Shown one piece after another: positions 1 through 5,261 of a stretch of 7,667 nucleotides of DNA. The notes below the pieces were generated by a model. That model saw nothing but the letters and a program-made list of their open reading frames with translations. It had not been told where the DNA came from and did not search any database. Positions within the stretch are counted from its first letter, which is position 1, and each line of letters opens with the position of its first letter. Source of the DNA: an uncultured Oscillospiraceae bacterium (GTDB taxonomy: Bacteria > Bacillota > Clostridia > Oscillospirales > Oscillospiraceae). Both the position numbers and the translations under genes were made by a program. The stretch covers positions 1-7,667 of the forward strand of contig CANRBW010000073.1 in the NCBI GenBank assembly GCA_947628975.1, in the 5' to 3' direction.

Positions 1-60
1 TCCGGCAAGCATGGAGATTGCCAAAGCTGCCGTAAGCATGAGTGAAAATACTTTCTTCAT
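1..60 (-). CDS. Secreted lipoprotein, N-terminal signal peptide only (partial)
   Basis: Only the first 20 codons lie in the window; the gene continues past the left edge. The visible peptide, MKKVFSLMLTAALAISMLAG, has a basic start, a hydrophobic core and a small-residue end that fits a lipobox (L-A-G, with Cys expected as the next residue outside the window). This is a type II signal peptide, so the product is probably a membrane-anchored lipoprotein. In Firmicutes such starts are most common on solute-binding proteins of ABC transporters, but the mature part is not visible and that role is a guess. The start is well supported: an AAAGGAG ribosome binding site lies about 8 bases upstream of the ATG (about 69-75). 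An AT-rich stretch at 105-113 could hold a -10 box, but no good -35 was seen. Confidence 0.72.
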   Translation of the reverse strand, partial: MKKVFSLMLTAALAISMLAG

Positions 61-214
61 TTCAAAATTCTCCTTTGTTTTTTCGTATCCCTTTTGGGTA
101 CGGCACTATATTAGCTCCGAAAAATCAAATCCGTTACCGTGCTTGTGTAAAATGGAAGTAAAGTTCACCCACGTTTTTTACGCCAGTTTCCGGGCCCCGC
201 GCTAACGGCAAGCA

Positions 215-290
215 GGGCAAGTGTGGACACACTTGCCCTTTTCGCGTCGCCGGAGGCCCCGCGAAAATGATTGTTGGGGAGCCTCCCCAA
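215..290. other. Three tandem hairpins, possible remnant of a mobilisation origin (oriT-like)
   Basis: Three stem-loops follow one another with almost no spacing. Hairpin I pairs GGGCAAGTGT (215-224) with ACACTTGCCC (229-238), a perfect 10-bp stem. Hairpin II pairs TTTTCGCG (239-246) with CGCGAAAA (260-267), with an inner GCC/GGC stem. Hairpin III pairs TTGGGGA (274-280) with TCCCCAA (284-290). From memory this pattern resembles non-coding segments near relaxase/mobC genes of integrative mobilisable elements in gut Clostridia; that is a family resemblance, not a database match. No relaxase lies in the window, so this would be an orphan remnant. Hairpin I followed by TTTT could alternatively be a plus-strand terminator, but there is no plus-strand gene before it. 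Confidence 0.4.
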
Positions 291-308
291 ACCCGGCCTT
301 TGGGACAA

Positions 309-325
309 GTGGGTCTGTTGACAAA
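309..325 (+). repeat. Left terminal inverted repeat
   Basis: GTGGGTCTGTTGACAAA; complementary to 505-521 with a single mismatch at the twelfth base. Confidence 0.6.
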
Positions 326-362
326 GTGGTTGTACATCCGTCCATGAGGAAAAAATGGCAAC

Positions 363-384
363 AAAAAAGACGCCTTCCGGCGTC
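363..384 (-). terminator. Rho-independent terminator inside the inverted-repeat element
   Basis: On the minus strand GACGCC, loop GGAA, GGCGTC is followed directly by six T residues (plus-strand A run at 363-368). It is a compact stem with a U-tract. No minus-strand gene ends just before it, so it is probably part of the element, or what is left of a lost transposase gene. Confidence 0.6.
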
Positions 385-504
385 ATTTGCTCCATTTCAT
401 CATTCTTTTGAGGTTCAAGGCAGTCACAAACAAGAGGCAGTGGTCCTCCGCCGCCTCTATCCCTCGTTGTAATAGCCTGGTCAGGTTGTGTCCCACAGTT
501 CTGT

Positions 505-521
505 TTTGTTAACAGACCCAC
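505..521 (-). repeat. Right terminal inverted repeat
   Basis: Reads GTGGGTCTGTTAACAAA on the minus strand, 16/17 identical to the left repeat at 309-325. Confidence 0.6.
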
Positions 522-589
522 AGTGTTTCAAAGAAAAATGAAAAAGCGCCGAACCCGGCAGCAGGACGAATTCGACGTCTTTTCTTGCG

Positions 590-620
590 TTGACCGTTCC
601 TGACTGACAGATGTTATAAT
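590..620 (+). promoter_or_regulatory. Weak promoter-like pair
   Basis: TTGACC (590-595) and a perfect TATAAT (615-620) are separated by 19 bases, longer than the usual 17. No protein gene with a ribosome binding site follows. If active it would make a roughly 200-base transcript ending at the hairpin at 785-829. The stretch 622-785 shows nothing else recognisable. Confidence 0.25.
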
Positions 621-784
621 TCAGTAGATTTCAATTGCTGTCTTATGGGTACCCACCGTTGTTTCCTGGCGTTTTCTTTTGGTATAACTGACTTGAATTG
701 AACCAGCGTACCTTGGGCTTCAACCAAGTGCCCTATCGAAACCACTTTGTTTCCAAATTCCTAGGTACTATGGTATTTTTCCAC

Positions 785-829
785 AAAAAGAGGTTGTCAA
801 AAAACAAAAGCTACACGACAACCTCTTTT
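785..829 (-). terminator. Terminator of the peptidase/membrane-protein operon
   Basis: A perfect 13-bp stem pairs 786-798 (AAAAGAGGTTGTC) with 817-829, with an 18-base loop. On the minus strand the stem ends in CTCTTTTT, so a U-run follows the hairpin. It lies about 100 bases after the stop of the membrane-protein gene at 927. The stem also ends in TTTT on the plus strand, so it may work in both directions. Confidence 0.7.
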
Positions 830-926
830 CCTGCTCGCTTTGGGATCCAATTTCAAAGTTTATTCCTCAACGTAGTCAGCGCATAAACCTCATGTCAAAA
901 TGCATTCCGCCACGGGCGCCGCACCT

Positions 927-1457
927 TTATTCTTGGTCTGCTCGGTCCCGAAGCTTGGAGGCTAACTCTTCCACCTTTATGTCGTTCTCGATTAAGGTTC
1001 GAATCATGGAAATCGTATCCTTTTCCTGATCTGTCGGGAACAAATACTTAATCATAATTTCGTATATCGTAAACAGACTCCCTACGTACGTTCCTCCAAC
1101 TGAAAACAGCGACAATACAAGGGATATCGTAACTTGATTGAAGTCTACCTTACATAGCACGACAACTACTGCGACTGTCAGCAAAATTAAAATGAACGTA
1201 AAAATTCCAAACAGAACGCGCCTCAAAATCACATTTTCTTTGTTGCGCTTCTCACTCGTGTTAATATAATTATCCAAAAGCTTCGTAAGAAGCTTGTTCC
1301 TGGCTACAATGTTCAGATGGGCATCCAACAGCCCACGCGCATAGTCCTCGCTTGTTGTACTTTGAACGTCATACGAGGAACTTTCCAATAAATCGAGAAC
1401 TTCCTTGAGTTTGTCTGCCGCCTCAGATGGCCGTTTGCTGTTCGCCAAAAACTTCAC
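927..1457 (-). CDS. Two-helix membrane protein, hypothetical, co-transcribed with a metallopeptidase
   Basis: I do not recognise this 176-residue protein. Residues about 10-78 are charged, helical and likely coiled-coil, ending in a basic patch (EKRNKENVILRR). Two hydrophobic helices follow at about 82-102 and 109-134, then a charged C-terminal tail of about 40 residues (EKDTISMIRTLIENDIKVEE). There is no signal peptide. The architecture suggests an inner-membrane protein with both ends on the same, probably cytoplasmic, side. The GTG start at 1457 is the furthest possible, since a TAG lies six codons upstream. It overlaps the peptidase gene by 35 bases and has only a weak GAGTGG ahead of it, so translation is probably coupled to the upstream gene. 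A TTG at 1448 is an alternative start. G+C is much lower than in the murC and pgi regions, consistent with transfer. Its function is unknown; possible roles are substrate or partner of the peptidase, or a membrane effector. Confidence 0.75.
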   Translation of the reverse strand: MKFLANSKRPSEAADKLKEVLDLLESSSYDVQSTTSEDYARGLLDAHLNIVARNKLLTKLLDNYINTSEKRNKENVILRRVLFGIFTFILILLTVAVVVVLCKVDFNQVTISLVLSLFSVGGTYVGSLFTIYEIMIKYLFPTDQEKDTISMIRTLIENDIKVEELASKLRDRADQE

Positions 1458-1998
1458 CCACTCTGCGTTTTGCTAATTCTATATCAACATGATAATAATC
1501 AGCAATGCGGGAATAAAAATTCTCATCCCGCGTCCCTGCAGAATCGCCGAAGTGCTCCCGCAAATCGTCCCGCGGAATCAGAATCGCGGCCGCGATGAAG
1601 TCCATTTTCTGCTCTTCCACGTTCTCGGAGTAGCCGTTCGCGTGATCCCGCGTTGCAAAGACAATCCGATTCTCATTTTCCGTCTGTGCGTGCTTTGCCG
1701 AAATGTAGTGCGCCAGTTCGTGCGCTACAATGAATTTCTTGTCGTTAAATCCCAACTGGATGTTATAGGCGATTACCTTGTTAGAGTTAAAGTTGCCGAT
1801 CTTTTTCGAGTACTCATCAACCATCACCAGCCCGTCCACCCTATCGGGAAGCGCCGCTGCCCTGACATCAAACCCAAGATTTTTCGCTACCACAAAAATA
1901 TCGACCGGGGCAGAAAGAGTCACGGCTGTCTTCTCAAAGAAAGAAGATATGATATCCTCCATCGCGGCGATTTCTTCTTTTGTAAAACGATTCGACAT
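1423..1998 (-). CDS. ImmA/IrrE-family zinc metallopeptidase
   Basis: The 191-residue product carries the zinc-peptidase motif HELAH at residues 93-97 (His93 and His97 as ligands, Glu94 as catalytic base). A downstream acidic motif at 128-142 (EEQKMDFIAAAILIP) matches the family pattern E..AN.FA..LLMP, with Glu128 or Glu129 as the likely third ligand. The family includes ImmA of ICEBs1, which cleaves the repressor ImmR, and IrrE of Deinococcus; both act in the cytoplasm on regulators. No Xre-type repressor gene lies beside this copy, so its substrate is not evident. The frame is open up to a GTG at 2121, but the ATG at 1998 is preferred: GGGGAG lies 7 bases before it, and the N-terminus fits the family. 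The ATG at 2022, with an AGAGGG ahead of it, is an alternative giving 8 more residues. It is first gene of a two-gene operon and overlaps the membrane-protein gene by 35 bases. Confidence 0.85.
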   Translation of the reverse strand: MSNRFTKEEIAAMEDIISSFFEKTAVTLSAPVDIFVVAKNLGFDVRAAALPDRVDGLVMVDEYSKKIGNFNSNKVIAYNIQLGFNDKKFIVAHELAHYISAKHAQTENENRIVFATRDHANGYSENVEEQKMDFIAAAILIPRDDLREHFGDSAGTRDENFYSRIADYYHVDIELAKRRVGEVFGEQQTAI

Positions 1999-2055
1999 AA
2001 CATAACTCCCCAGTCTGGACATATAGAAATACCCTCTTTCAATTAAAAGCCATAA

Positions 2056-2078
2056 GGGTACTCTACAGTATTTTACCC
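2056..2078. promoter_or_regulatory. 23-bp gapped palindrome, candidate operator in the peptidase leader
   Basis: The sequence follows GGGTA-N3-TAC-N-GTA-N3-TACCC, with 16 of 22 arm positions symmetric around the centre at 2067. It lies about 60 bases downstream of the predicted -10 box and about 58 bases upstream of the chosen ATG. Two-fold symmetry with spaced half-sites is typical of binding sites for dimeric repressors of the Xre or TetR kinds. It could block elongation or cover a second, weaker promoter, since TAAAAT lies inside it on the minus strand. No candidate regulator gene is in the window. Confidence 0.5.
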
Positions 2079-2138
2079 AAAAATGCGGTCGGAATTGGAG
2101 GGACAAACCGTCCTTTTCCACAATTTTTTTGCTTGTTC

Positions 2139-2167
2139 ATTTTATCATATCCCCCGCCAAAAGGCAA
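2139..2167 (-). promoter_or_regulatory. Promoter of the peptidase operon
   Basis: On the minus strand TTGCCT (2162-2167) is followed after exactly 17 bases by TAAAAT (2139-2144), with an extended -10 TG one base before it (TGATAAAAT). Transcription would start near 2132, leaving a leader of about 134 bases that contains the gapped palindrome at 2056-2078. Confidence 0.65.
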
Positions 2168-2219
2168 GCTTTTTTTCTGACTTTTGAGAAATGCCTCGCT
2201 GTCGGTCGGAAATTAGTTC

Positions 2220-2247
2220 GGTTGTTGCCACCAAAAGCGCAACAACC
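2220..2247. repeat. 9-bp perfect inverted repeat upstream of the peptidase promoter
   Basis: GGTTGTTGC (2220-2228) pairs with GCAACAACC (2239-2247) across a 10-base loop. On the plus strand ACCGATTTTATTTTT follows, a loose U-rich tail, so it might be a weak plus-strand terminator. Its position 50-80 bases upstream of the -35 box also allows a regulatory role. Confidence 0.4.
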
Positions 2248-2317
2248 ACCGATTTTATTTTTAGATAGGCCTCGCAGACATATTCCATTATGCCTTTGAC
2301 TGCCATATACAACTAAA

Positions 2318-2477
2318 GGTTGGGATTAGCTTGTTAGCAGTTGCCATAGTAGTGGCCTGTGGTACTATAACTTCAAGATACCCAAGTTCCTCTTGTCAGT
2401 GCTAACTCCAGCCTAGATGTGCAGGCCGACGTTGGCGTCCGGTCTGTGCCTTGCTGAGTCAATGGCAGGGCCCAACT
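2318..2477 (+). ncRNA. Candidate structured RNA (novel or unrecognised)
   Basis: Nested complementary segments span about 160 bases. The outer stem pairs GTTGGG (2319-2324) with CCCAAC (2471-2476). A second stem pairs GTTAGCA (2333-2339) with TGCTAAC (2400-2406), enclosing hairpin 2346-2351/2363-2368 (ATAGTA/TACTAT) and hairpin 2369-2373/2384-2388 (AACTT/AAGTT). CAGC (2409-2412) pairs with GCTG (2453-2456), and inside it is a 13-bp hairpin, 2419-2431 with 2436-2449, loop TTGG and one bulge. Three pairs of the apical hairpin and the outer closing pair are G-T, which work as RNA only on the plus strand. A possible promoter, TTCCAT (2283-2288) and TATACA (2306-2311), places the start at the 5' stem, but it is weak. 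A U-rich stretch follows 2477. I do not recognise a known RNA class. Chance pairing cannot be excluded. Confidence 0.4.
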
Positions 2478-2479
2478 AT

Positions 2480-2710
2480 ATTTTCATATTTAGGGCATGA
2501 AAAGTAACTCTAAGATTTATCTAAGGAATTTATCAGTTTTTTGAGATTTTTAAAGCTATTGAAGGGCTGTTTGCATGAACATATTATATGTAGAGAAGCA
2601 CAGTCACGGAAAATACGAGTATATATCTGAGTATTATCCGGGTTAAAAAACCATGAAGGGTATTAATTTTGCAAGCATAGTGGCAGAATCCTATAGAACA
2701 TAATAATAGG
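2480..2710. other. AT-rich intergenic stretch without genes
   Basis: No start codon with a ribosome binding site opens a credible frame on either strand. The only structure noted is a perfect 13-base palindrome, ACATATTATATGT (2579-2591), which could bind a dimeric regulator but has no gene next to it. Confidence 0.5.
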
Positions 2711-2712
2711 GG

Positions 2713-2742
2713 TAGAGCCAAGACCTTATGGCCTTGGCTCTA
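2713..2742 (-). terminator. Probable terminator hairpin of the tRNA operon
   Basis: A perfect 10-bp stem pairs TAGAGCCAAG (2713-2722) with CTTGGCTCTA (2733-2742). On the minus strand it is followed by CCCCTATTATTATG, a poor U-tract, so termination may be inefficient. It is the last strong hairpin after tRNA-Lys. Confidence 0.45.
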
Positions 2743-2755
2743 GTCCTACATTTAC

Positions 2756-2796
2756 CGCAAATACGTTTCTCTCAACAAAGAGGGTTCGTATCTGCG
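2756..2796 (-). other. 3' trailer hairpin directly after tRNA-Lys
   Basis: On the minus strand CGCA, ATACG and CTCT pair in turn with AGAG, CGTAT and TGCG, giving a long interrupted stem that starts 5 bases after the CCA end of tRNA-Lys. It may guide 3' processing of the tRNA precursor or stabilise its end; it has no U-run and is not a terminator. Confidence 0.45.
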
Positions 2797-2801
2797 TCTT
2801 T

Positions 2802-2877
2802 TGGTGACCCAGCAGGGATTCGAACCCTGGACACCCGCCTTAAAAGGGCGGTGCTCTGCCAACTGAGCTACTGGGTC
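2802..2877 (-). tRNA. tRNA-Lys (anticodon TTT)
   Basis: A full cloverleaf is visible on the minus strand: acceptor GACCCAG/CTGGGTC, D-arm with AGCTCAGTTGG, anticodon loop CTTTTAA with TTT, and T-arm GGTTCGAATCC. The discriminator is A and CCA is encoded (2802-2804). It is last in the five-tRNA operon. The core without CCA spans 2805-2877. Confidence 0.97.
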
Positions 2878-2931
2878 GTAGAGGGGGTCAAAGCGCGCCT
2901 CCCGGCGGGCTTGGAGGCGGCTGGGCACGTC

Positions 2932-3006
2932 TGGCAGGGATGGCTGGAATCGAACCAGCGATGCGGGAGTCAAAGTCCCGTGCCTTAGCCGCTTGGCTAC
3001 ACCCCT
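2932..3006 (-). tRNA. tRNA-Gln (anticodon TTG)
   Basis: The minus strand gives acceptor AGGGGTG/CATCCCT (one G-T pair), anticodon stem CGGGA/TCCCG with loop CTTTGAC and anticodon TTG, a 4-base variable loop and T-arm GCTGG/CCAGC. The discriminator is G and CCA is encoded at 2932-2934. Confidence 0.96.
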
Positions 3007-3014
3007 ATGAAATT

Positions 3015-3049
3015 GGATGGCCGGAGCGGACTATTCGCCCCGGCCATCC
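3015..3049. repeat. Perfect 10-bp hairpin between tRNA-Gln and tRNA-His
   Basis: GGATGGCCGG (3015-3024) pairs with CCGGCCATCC (3040-3049), and an inner GCG/CGC (3026-3028/3036-3038) extends it. There is no U-tract on the minus strand, so it is more likely a processing or insulating hairpin than a terminator. The Gln-Lys spacer has a similar one, CGCCTCC/GGAGGCG (2896-2902/2913-2919), and the Arg-His spacer a short one (3192-3205). Confidence 0.55.
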
Positions 3050-3055
3050 GCGTTA

Positions 3056-3133
3056 TGGGGTGGGTAATGGGACTCGAACCCACGATCTTCGGATCCACAA
3101 TCCGACGCGTTAACCAACTACGCTATACCCACC
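3056..3133 (-). tRNA. tRNA-His (anticodon GTG)
   Basis: The acceptor stem is GTGGGTA/TACCCAC. The extra 5' G (3133) faces discriminator C (3059), the hallmark of tRNA-His. The anticodon loop is ATTGTGG with GTG, the T-arm is GTGGG/CCCAT, and CCA is encoded (3056-3058). Confidence 0.97.
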
Positions 3134-3216
3134 ATATTCCATTTTGTCCGGCCTCGGGTCGGAAGGAGCGGCCGAAGCGGGAGGGCGCCCCCGCCGGTCC
3201 CGGCGCGTCTCGTCAT

Positions 3217-3293
<77 letters not shown>

Positions 3294-3296
3294 ATA

Positions 3297-3370
3297 TGGA
3301 GCGGGTGATGGGAATCGAACCCACGCGACCAGCTTGGAAGGCTGGGATTCTACCATTGAACTACACCCGC
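3297..3370 (-). tRNA. tRNA-Gly (anticodon TCC)
   Basis: Acceptor GCGGGTG/CACCCGC, D-arm with AGTTCAATGG, anticodon loop CTTCCAA with TCC, and T-arm GTGGGTTCGATTCCCAT. The discriminator is T and CCA is encoded (3297-3299). It is the first tRNA after the operon promoter. Confidence 0.97.
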
Positions 3371-3402
3371 GTCAAGCTGCCCAACACGACGTCAGCCATG
3401 GT

Positions 3403-3431
3403 ATGATACCATAAGTGCCGGCGTTTGTCAA
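3403..3431 (-). promoter_or_regulatory. tRNA operon promoter
   Basis: On the minus strand a perfect TTGACA (3426-3431) is followed by exactly 17 bases and TATCAT (3403-3408), 5 of 6 consensus. It lies 33 bases upstream of tRNA-Gly and begins only 7 bases after the gtrA stop. The -10 box is centred in a perfect 15-base palindrome, ATGGTATGATACCAT (3398-3412). Confidence 0.88.
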
Positions 3432-3438
3432 CATTTTT

Positions 3439-3849
3439 TCACCGCTGCCCGGGACGGAAGATCAGCCATTTGCTGAAGACGTAGTTGAGGACGATCACCA
3501 GCAGGTTGGACCCCAACTTGATGACCGTGCCCGGCCCCCCCAGCAGGTCCACCCCCACGAACATGACGGCCAGGTCCAGCACCCCGGTAAAGGCCCTGGC
3601 GGCCACGAACCGGCCCAGCTCCGGCCAGAGGACGGCGGGGGCGAAGCTCCGGGAGCGGAAGACCCACCGCTTGTTGGTCAAAAAGGCCACCGCCACCGAA
3701 ACCGCCCAGGCCGCCGCCGCACTGGGGAGGTTGGCCACGCCCCACACGGCGAAGCACAGGTGGTAGACCGCCACGTTCACCGCCGTGGTCACCGCGCCGA
3801 ACACCAGGTAGAGCGCCACCGCCCGGTACCGCGCCCAGAGTTCCCTCAT
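3439..3849 (-). CDS. GtrA family membrane protein
   Basis: The 136-residue product has four hydrophobic helices, at about 10-32, 40-59, 80-103 and 108-128. It carries the two GtrA family signatures: NKRWVF at 59-64 and NYVFSKWLIF at 122-131. Family members are small polytopic proteins linked to moving lipid-linked sugars (undecaprenyl-phosphate glucose in O-antigen modification) or to teichoic and arabinogalactan glycosylation; the substrate here is not known. The chosen ATG overlaps the murC stop as ATGA, the usual sign of translational coupling. A GTG at 3864 would add five residues. The murC coupling suggests a cell-envelope role. No terminator separates it from the tRNA promoter, so its mRNA may run into the tRNA operon. 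Confidence 0.85.
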   Translation of the reverse strand: MRELWARYRAVALYLVFGAVTTAVNVAVYHLCFAVWGVANLPSAAAAWAVSVAVAFLTNKRWVFRSRSFAPAVLWPELGRFVAARAFTGVLDLAVMFVGVDLLGGPGTVIKLGSNLLVIVLNYVFSKWLIFRPGQR

Positions 3850-5228
3850 CCCTCCGGTTCGCACAGGGTCCGGCCCACGGTGTAGACGTCCCCCGCCCCC
3901 ACCAGCAAGATCAGGTCCCCCGGCCGGGCCAGCTCCCGGAGGCCGCGGGCCAGGTCGTCCAGGCCGGGGCAGTAGAGGCTGCCGGGGACGGCGTCGCTGA
4001 GTTGGCGGGAGCTGACGCCCAGGTCGTCGGTCTCCCGGGCGGCGTAGATGTCGGTGAGCACCGCCACATCGGCCAGCTTCAGGGCCTCCACAAAGCCGTC
4101 GAACAGGCTCTTGGTCCGGGTGTAGGTGTGGGGCTGGAAGGCGCAGATGACCCGCCGGTAGCCCAGCTCCCGCATCGCCCGGAGCAGGGCGGTGATCTCG
4201 CCGGGGTGGTGGGCGTAGTCGTCATAGACCTGGGCGCCGTTGACCTGGCCCAGCCGCTCGAAGCGCCGGCCGGCGCCGCCGAACTGGTCCAGGCCCCGCT
4301 CCACCGCCTCCGGCGACCAGCCAAGGGCGATGGCCGCCGCGGCGGCGGCCAGGGCGTTCTTCACGTTGTGGAGGCCGGGGACCCGCAGGGCCACCCGGCA
4401 GAACCGCTCCCCCCCGCGGGTCACCCAGAACCGGGGCAGCCCCGCCTCCCAGGTCAGGTCCCGGGCCTGGACGTCCCCCCGCTCCAGGCCGAAGGTGATC
4501 ACCCGCCGGTCCAGCCCGGCCAGGGTCTCCACGGTGTTGGGGTCCTCGGCGTTGGCCACCACCACGCCCCCCTCCTGGGGGACCAGCCGGGCGAAGGCCC
4601 GGAAGGAGCGCTGGATCTGGGGCAGGCCCTGGGTGAAGTAGTCCAGGTGGTCGGCCTCGATGTTCAGGATCACCGCCACGGTGGGGAAAAAGGAGAGGAA
4701 GGAGTCGCAGTATTCGCAGGACTCCACCACGATGGTGTCCCCCTCCCCCACCCGGTAGCCCCGGCCCAGGATGGGCAGGGTGCCGCCGATCATCACGGTG
4801 GGGTCGGCCCCCTGGGCCAGGGCGATGTGGGTGCACATGGAGGTGGTGGTGGTCTTGCCGTGGGTCCCGGCCACGCACAGGGCGTTGGGGTACTCGGCCA
4901 TGATCGCCCCCCAGGCCTGGGCCCGCTCGAAGACCGGGATGCCCGCGGCCCGCGCGGCCAGGATCTCCGGGTTGTCGTCGTGGGCGGCGGCGGTGCGGAT
5001 GACCGCCTCCGCCCCCGCCACGTTCTCCGGGGCGTGGCCCACCGAGATGGCGGCCCCCAGCTCCCGGAGGCGGTCCAGAGCCTCGCTCTCCCGCATATCC
5101 GAGCCGGACAGGGCCACGCCCCGGCCCAGGAGCACCTCGGCCAGCGGCTCCATGGAGACTCCTCCCACCCCCAGCAGATGGACTCTGGCGCCGGGGTGGA
5201 GGTAGGAACGGACGTCGGGCTGCTGCAT
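3846..5228 (-). CDS. murC: UDP-N-acetylmuramate--L-alanine ligase
   Basis: MurC joins L-alanine to UDP-N-acetylmuramic acid using ATP, the first peptide step of cytoplasmic peptidoglycan precursor synthesis. The 460-residue product has the usual length and order: an N-terminal UDP-binding Rossmann part with GVGGVSM at 20-26, the ATP-binding loop GTHGKTTTT at 121-129, the metal/substrate region around ESCEYCDSF (169-177) and NIEADHLDYF (189-198), HNVKNALAAA at 287-296, and the C-terminal ligase domain with RRFERLG (321-327), DDYAHHPGEI (336-345) and FQPHTYTRT (364-372). HNVKNA and DDYAHHP separate MurC from the other Mur ligases. The ATG at 5228 is chosen because GAGAGGGG lies 8 bases upstream; an upstream ATG at 5273 has no such site and would overlap the promoter. 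It is transcribed with gtrA. Confidence 0.96.
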   Translation of the reverse strand: MQQPDVRSYLHPGARVHLLGVGGVSMEPLAEVLLGRGVALSGSDMRESEALDRLRELGAAISVGHAPENVAGAEAVIRTAAAHDDNPEILAARAAGIPVFERAQAWGAIMAEYPNALCVAGTHGKTTTTSMCTHIALAQGADPTVMIGGTLPILGRGYRVGEGDTIVVESCEYCDSFLSFFPTVAVILNIEADHLDYFTQGLPQIQRSFRAFARLVPQEGGVVVANAEDPNTVETLAGLDRRVITFGLERGDVQARDLTWEAGLPRFWVTRGGERFCRVALRVPGLHNVKNALAAAAAAIALGWSPEAVERGLDQFGGAGRRFERLGQVNGAQVYDDYAHHPGEITALLRAMRELGYRRVICAFQPHTYTRTKSLFDGFVEALKLADVAVLTDIYAARETDDLGVSSRQLSDAVPGSLYCPGLDDLARGLRELARPGDLILLVGAGDVYTVGRTLCEPEG

Positions 5229-5261
5229 GGTCAGATCCCCTCTCAAGCGATGTCTTCCCTT

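Larger units (their letters stand above)
309..521. mobile_element. Small non-autonomous element with 17-bp terminal inverted repeats (MITE-like)
   Basis: GTGGGTCTGTTGACAAA at 309-325 is matched in inverted orientation by TTTGTTAACAGACCCAC at 505-521, 16 of 17 positions. The enclosed 213 bp has no plausible transposase; open frames crossing it have no ribosome binding site and run out of both ends. It is therefore best read as a miniature inverted-repeat element or the two ends of an internally deleted insertion sequence. No target-site duplication is evident in the bases flanking either end. The left end begins about 18 bases after the third hairpin of the oriT-like block. The interior carries a minus-strand terminator hairpin (363-384). 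Confidence 0.5.

Noticed and set aside
165..521. Minus-strand open frame crossing the oriT-like block and the inverted-repeat element, possible transposase remnant
   Set aside because: It runs through both the terminator hairpin and the element end, has no start signal and no transposase motif.
538..603. 21-codon frame starting MKKRRTRQQDEF
   Set aside because: Basic small peptide with a plausible look, but no ribosome binding site at proper spacing and no supporting context.
646..655. TGGGTACCCA palindrome sharing half-sites with the operator at 2056-2078
   Set aside because: Short, lacks the central TAC-N-GTA core, and has no gene directly downstream.
1489..2046. 185-codon plus-strand open frame opposite the peptidase
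   Set aside because: The minus strand carries HELAH and the family's second motif; the plus frame is rich in Arg and Ile with no recognisable domain or start signal.
1999..2121. Extension of the peptidase to the GTG at 2121
   Set aside because: No ribosome binding site, and the extension would translate through the palindromic leader; the ATG at 1998 has a good GGGGAG.
2802..2877. tRNA-Lys as an integration site with a duplicated end
   Set aside because: I looked for a second copy of its 3' segment across the left accessory region and saw none.
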